In this document: positions 60,101-64,000 of the stretch, piece after piece
Numbering within the stretch: position 1 is the stretch's first letter
Layout of the letters: every line of letters begins with the position of its first letter
From: Diplonema japonicum
Lineage: Eukaryota; Euglenozoa; Diplonemea; Diplonemida; Diplonemidae
Reading direction: 5' to 3'
Assembly: GCA_964019335.1 (NCBI GenBank)
Contig: OZ025672.1
Location: 496,001-560,000 of the forward strand
Length of the DNA stretch: 64,000 bases
Translations under genes and position numbers: made by a program
The notes under the pieces: model-generated
What the model was told of the DNA's origin: nothing
The model's input: only the letters and a program-made list of their open reading frames with translations
The model's database searches: none

Positions 60101-62013
60101 ACTGATTCAGGGATAAAAATCCCGTGGCTGAACTCACCAACCCTGCGCACTGTGCCCTTGGAGGCATCGACAGATCCCAGCATTGCCTCCAGCAGACACG
60201 TCTTGCCCGACCCTGTCTTACCTACGATCATGGTGAGCTTGTTCTTACGGATCTTAAGGTCCACGTCGGTCAACACGTCCTTGGGCACAAGCTTGTATTT
60301 CTTGAACTTGCTTGCAGCCGGCTTGTTGGCCTTCCCGGGGCTGGGGCGCATGTCGACTGTTGTCTCCTGGATGTCACCATGGGCCTGCTCCCTGTTTTCG
60401 GGTGCCAGCTGCTGTTCCTTGATGGCAAGCTCGGGGATCGTTTGATGCTCGTAAGCATGGAACGTGCAGTCCTCCAGAACGAAGGCGCACTCGTCTTGCG
60501 ATGCCTCCAGTGGCTGGATCTCAATACCTTCGTCCTTGCTGGTCTTCGACTCGAGGAACAAGGTCAACCTATCGAAGGAGACCTTTGCGTTGACCATCAT
60601 GTTGAACTGCATAGGCAGCACAAGGAAGGGGAAGCGCAAGATAGAGAACAGGGCGATAGCGGGGAACACCGTCTCAGCGTCGATGTTGCCACCTGAAGCC
60701 GCGTAAACGATGAAGGTCGAAGCAGTCAGGAAGAGCGGAGTGAGGTAGATGATAAAGAACATGAGTACACGGTAGTTCTGCTGCGTAGCCAGCTTGTCAA
60801 CCTCGGAGTCACGGATGTCGTTCAGCTTACTCGCAAAGCGAGCTGTCCACACCATGAACTTCACAATCCTGATCCCGGAGAGGACCTCGGTCACGGCCTT
60901 CACACGCTGGTCAGTGAACTTCGCCATGTCTGCCCTCACACTCATCATCTTCTTCATCATCTTGCCCTGGATGGGCGTTGCGAGCAGCATGACACCGATA
61001 CCTGCGAAGAGGGAGACGCCCACCAGCCTGAAGAGCAAGATGCACGACACGATGATCTGGAAGGGCGCGGACCACAGCTGATGGATGCTCTGGATGACGT
61101 CCTGCGCACGTTGCGAGTCGGTGCTCATCATGTTGACGATCCTCCCGATGTCGAGATCGGGGTGCGCACGCGTCTTCTCATTCAGATTCAGGGCCTTGTC
61201 GAAGACAGCACAGCTCAGAGCCTGCCTCATGCGCATCCCCACACGGCCCACGAGGTAGAAGTACTGGTTGGCGCACAGGGACTGGATGACCTGCGAGACG
61301 AACAAGATGGCTACGATGATGATACCCTCACTCCATTCGGGGTCGTCCTTTTGAAGGAACCTGACGATGGCCTGGAGCGCGAGGGGGCCTGCGAAGACGG
61401 TGATGTCGTTCCCAAGTTTGTACATTCCAGCGACGGCAAGCTCGCCGAGGAAGGCACCAGAGAGACCATAGGCAACGAAGGGCGTCTTGGGGGGCGTGGG
61501 TTGCGAGGGTGCCCCCTTGATCTTCAGGAGGTGGGGCTTGATGAACGACCCGTGGCCGTCTTCGCATTCGAAGATTTGCTCGCCGTAAAACCACCCGTCG
61601 CCACCAATGCAGGTGTCGCCAAGGTCGGCTCTGCGCACATCGTCCCACGCCACCCCTGCGTAGTAGGAGTCAGGATTCACACTGTAAGGCAACCTACCGA
61701 TCCACTTCAGCACACCTTCGTTCCCGTCGTCGTCCTGCACGCGCTTCCCAATGAAGCCGTTCCAGCTCTTCGACAGCGACATCTCGTGGTCCCATGACTT
61801 GTCCCACCGTCTGGCCAGCGACGCTGACTTGTCGCCCTGAATCAACCGCAGCAGGTCAGGTACCTGCAACGCTTGCTTGTATCCTTGCTCCACCATGGGT
61901 GTCACCCAGTTGAACAACATTTTCGACAACAGGCCTGCAGCCTCTTCTTGAGGCACAAGGTCGGCCTCCTCCTGGAGGTCATCGGTTGCTAGTCTTTGGT
62001 ACTCACCGCTCAT
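57178..62013 (-). CDS. ABCC-type (MRP) transporter with an inserted CAP-Gly-like domain
   Basis: 1576 residues in four exons (58411-62013, 58142-58378, 58006-58107, 57178-57966). Introns at 58379-58410, 58108-58141 and 57967-58005 are all phase 0. Full ABCC layout without an N-terminal TMD0: TMD1, NBD1 (IVGKTGSGKTCLLE; LSGGQKQRVSIARSVY; DDPLSAVD), TMD2, NBD2 (GIVGRTGAGKST; FSVGQRQLLCMARALL; LLMDEATASID). NBD1 has Asp where a catalytic Glu is expected, as usual in ABCC, so NBD2 does most hydrolysis. Residues about 86-164, between the N-terminal elbow and TMD1, read FIGKRVQDDDGNEGVLKWIG ... GDGWFYGEQIFECEDGHGSF, which looks like a CAP-Gly domain. Likely exports organic anions or conjugates; substrate unknown. 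Acceptor ATATATTTCAG lies 17 nt before the ATG. Confidence 0.93.
61531..61757 (-). other. CAP-Gly-like domain inside the ABCC transporter
   Basis: About 78 residues between W-x-x-E of the ABCC N-terminal elbow and the start of TMD1. Features of CAP-Gly: a Gly-rich start (GKRV), G-x-L-K-W-I-G, a G-V-A-W-D-D strand, and the GGDGWFYGEQIFECEDGHG segment where canonical domains have GKNDG and a G-x-R-Y-F-x-C strand. The GKNDG core is altered to GGDGW, so tubulin or EB binding is uncertain. No splice signals flank it; it lies within one exon. Confidence 0.65.
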
Positions 62014-62030
62014 CTTGCCTTGTGATTAAC

Positions 62031-62062
62031 CTGAAATATATGTGTGGTAAGTTTTTTTTTTG
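62031..62062 (-). promoter_or_regulatory. Probable trans-splice acceptor of the ABCC gene
   Basis: On the minus strand, ACTTACCACACATATATTTCAG ends 17 nt before the ATG. Confidence 0.6.
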
Positions 62063-62136
62063 ATTTTTCTTTGGACGTTCTAGCAGGCTTCGCCTTTAGT
62101 TAGGAGGTTTGCTCCCCCCCCCCCCCCCCCCCCCCG

Positions 62137-62391
62137 GGGCTATGCTGGCATGGAAACGCGTTTCCATGCATTTTTTGAAAAAAAGGGAAACGGAAACGTT
62201 TCCACGAGCTATGTTGGCAAGAAACGGGGAAATGTTTCCGTTTCTTTATTTCTCAGATACTTAAGGAACGCGTTTCCTTTTCAGAGGAATGTGTTCCCTT
62301 CTTAAGGAAACGGTCCCAGAATAAGGAAACGTTTCCGTTTCCTTATTTTCAAAAAAAAGCATGGAAACGCGTTTCCTTGCCAACATAGCCG
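62137..62391. mobile_element. MITE family C, nested copy upstream of the ABCC gene
   Basis: Outer left end GGGCTATGCTGGCATGGAAA; about 66 nt later a second start, GCTATGTTGGCAAGAAACGG; the right end is CGTTTCCTTGCCAACATAGCC. This looks like a complete copy (62203-62391) next to a truncated one. It is flanked by a C run of about 22 on the left and a G run of about 12 on the right, so the homopolymers extend the inverted repeat. Confidence 0.8.
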
Positions 62392-62395
62392 GGGG

Positions 62396-63067
62396 GGGGG
62401 GGTGCTCTTGTCAAACTAAATAAAAAAGACTAACGGGACAAGAATCTGTTTTCACTCATCTCCCCCCCCCCCCCCCCCCCACTTAGGAGGCCAGTTTCCT
62501 TTTTGTATTTCATGCTTCATTCTGTTGGTTAGGGGACCACACTAAAGACTACAGTGGTGCCTTCCATATGTTTTTTTTTTTCTTTTTTTTTTTCTCTTTT
62601 TTCACCCGCTTGCGGGGCACTCAGGAGATGAGGATGGGCTGGGGGAGGGAACCCTCCCTGGCCTTAACTTCTTGTCTCCCTGACTTCTTTATTTTTTTTT
62701 GTATCCCCCCTGTTCATCCCTACCATATGATTTTTATTTTGCAGGTTACCAGAGGAAACAGATACGGGGGATTCTTTTTTTTTATATACAGGAACTTGTG
62801 TAGATCGCAAAAGGGGGGAGAATAAGGGAAAAAAAAAGGGTAAACCCCAACACCCCCCCCCCCCCCCCCACCCACCCAAGGCGCTTGTGTTACAAAACAA
62901 ACCAGCAAAAAAGAAAATAAACTTGACGGAATTTTTTCTTCTTCATTTTTCTTTTTCTTTTTCTTTCTTTTTTTCTTTTTTTTTTTTTTTTCAAACAAAG
63001 TTTTGTCCTTGGCAGGATGGGTTTCGTTGTTTCTTTCTTCTTTTTCTCCTCCTCGTCTTTCTCTTCC
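62396..63067. other. Gene-free spacer
   Basis: C runs (62461-62480, 62852-62869), T and A tracts and short complex blocks at 62480-62570 and 62610-62770. It holds the 3' UTR of the phosphodiesterase gene at its right end. No gene seen. Confidence 0.6.
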
Positions 63068-64000
63068 CTACAGGTCAGCATGATTAGCCCAGTATGCTTT
63101 GTTTTCTTCTGTTAAATCAACAGAAAAATGCATCGCTGGTAAGAACTCCGATATGCACTCAAACAACGGCACCACAATGTAGTTCATAAAAGCAATTTGC
63201 CCCTTTGCCATCGCAGGTAGGTACCTGTCCATAAAAGGCGAACAGGGGAATCCCAGGTTCCGTTCACGATCACCTTGCATGTAGAACTCGTCCGCGATCT
63301 GTTGGGTTTCATGATTGACAAAAAAAAAAAATTCCTACCTGGTTGCACCACCCCAAGTAGAGGGTTTGTTCTCTCCCGCAGTTTGAGATATCTGCCATCT
63401 TAACTGCCATCGACAGCGCCAATCTGATGTCCTCTTTCTTTTTGAACTCGTGATCCTCAGCCAACCGCCTTTTGAATGTCCCTAGGATCTTCGCGTGCAA
63501 GCCCATATCAGTGGCGAGAACCTTTTTTTTTTCCCCTCTTTTTTTTTTCAAATCTCATGCATACCATCTCCACGATCGTCTCACGGATATCACGTTTCTG
63601 TTCGTCAGCGAAGCACTCGAGGATGTTGAACTTCTCCATCTTCATCAGCTCGAAGACGCTGGACACGTGGATGTTCTCGAGGATAGAGCGGTCGTTGAAG
63701 AGCGTCGCGAGGTACGTCTGCACTCTGTGTGTGTGTGTGTGTGTGTGTGTGGTGTGGTGTGATGAAACGCCCATACTTAATATGGAAATTGTTGTTGATG
63801 CCGGGGTGGTTGTAGTCGTGGATGGCAGCCGCGCACAGGGCAGCGAAGACGTCCTCCGACGCCAGTTTGCACGTCTGTAGTTGTGACAGGTGTAACAGTA
63901 TCAACAGTATCATACCGCCGCCAGCCCGCCTGTTGAGAGGATGTAGTGTGTAATGTGAAGCACGTCAGCCGCGTGCATCGAGTTGTGATATGGGTTCGGG
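63068..64000 (-). CDS. Class I cyclic-nucleotide phosphodiesterase, C-terminal catalytic part
   Basis: Hydrolyses cAMP and/or cGMP. The 5' part lies beyond the right edge. Five exons are visible: 63916-64000, 63777-63874, 63565-63724, 63339-63521 and 63068-63298; introns 63875-63915, 63725-63776, 63522-63564 and 63299-63338 all begin GTAT or GTAG and end AG. The joined frame gives NPYHNSMHAADVLH, HDYNHPGINNNF, LATDMGLHAKIL, KMADISN and EFYMQGDRERNLGFPCSPF, so the metal ligands (His, His-Asp, Asp) and the invariant Gln region are present. The protein ends HADL soon after the domain, with no C-terminal extension. Substrate preference cannot be told. Intron 63725-63776 consists largely of a CA repeat on the sense strand. 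Confidence 0.93.

Noticed and set aside
1-64000. CRISPR arrays, bacterial operons or phage islands
   Set aside because: No regularly spaced direct repeats with unique spacers, no Shine-Dalgarno pattern, and clear spliceosomal introns throughout.
1-64000. Spliced-leader RNA or 5S rRNA gene
   Set aside because: No sequence resembling a known leader exon with donor and no 5S-like block was found on either strand.

Overview
This is eukaryotic nuclear DNA, most likely from a protist that transcribes long one-directional gene arrays. All 16 host protein genes I can support lie on the minus strand. They carry short GT-AG introns (32-102 nt), and most have a pyrimidine-rich or A-rich tract ending in AG a few to about 60 nt upstream of the ATG, as expected for spliced-leader trans-splicing. 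With conventional cis introns, a LINE that carries RNase H and very homopolymer-rich spacers, this fits Euglenozoa, and a diplonemid best. A dinoflagellate or perkinsid relative is the main alternative. The assignment is inferred from architecture; no spliced-leader gene is present.

Layout in the direction of transcription (high to low coordinates): a cyclic-nucleotide phosphodiesterase cut by the right edge (63068-64000); an ABCC transporter with an apparent CAP-Gly insertion (57178-62013); a nest of inverted-repeat elements (53846-55545); a BolA protein (53382-53748); a type I membrane protein (50911-53256); two coiled-coil proteins (47502-49785, 46155-47411); a METTL9-like methyltransferase (44875-45810); a CaMKK-type kinase (42050-44665); an 8 kb repeat-rich stretch with tRNA-Gly(CCC); PYROXD2-like oxidoreductase (32059-33762); dihydropyrimidine dehydrogenase (28470-31649); a fatty acid elongase with an extra C-terminal domain (26077-27180); an FKBP-TPR protein (24141-25085); a membrane RING protein (22759-24036); tRNA-Arg(CCT); a multi-pass membrane protein (21199-22046); an IQ-motif protein (19139-20281); a small type I membrane protein (18249-18992); tRNA-Gly(GCC) beside a tRNA-derived SINE; two LINE copies on the plus strand (10740-16880); a DnaJ/armadillo protein (1992-6518); and the N-terminal part of proteasome subunit Rpn6 (1-719).

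The genes do not form a pathway. They are housekeeping and signalling genes grouped by transcription direction, as in Euglenozoan arrays. Splice-junction reading joins several open frames into full-length proteins: DPYD gives 1031 residues, the ABC transporter 1576, BolA 110 and the RING protein 378.

The most unusual items are the CAP-Gly-like domain inside the ABC transporter, the elongase with a C-terminal domain that looks bacterial or phage-like, a SINE whose head matches the neighbouring tRNA-Gly, and at least three families of foldback or MITE-like elements. Spacers are dominated by homopolymer runs of all four bases.
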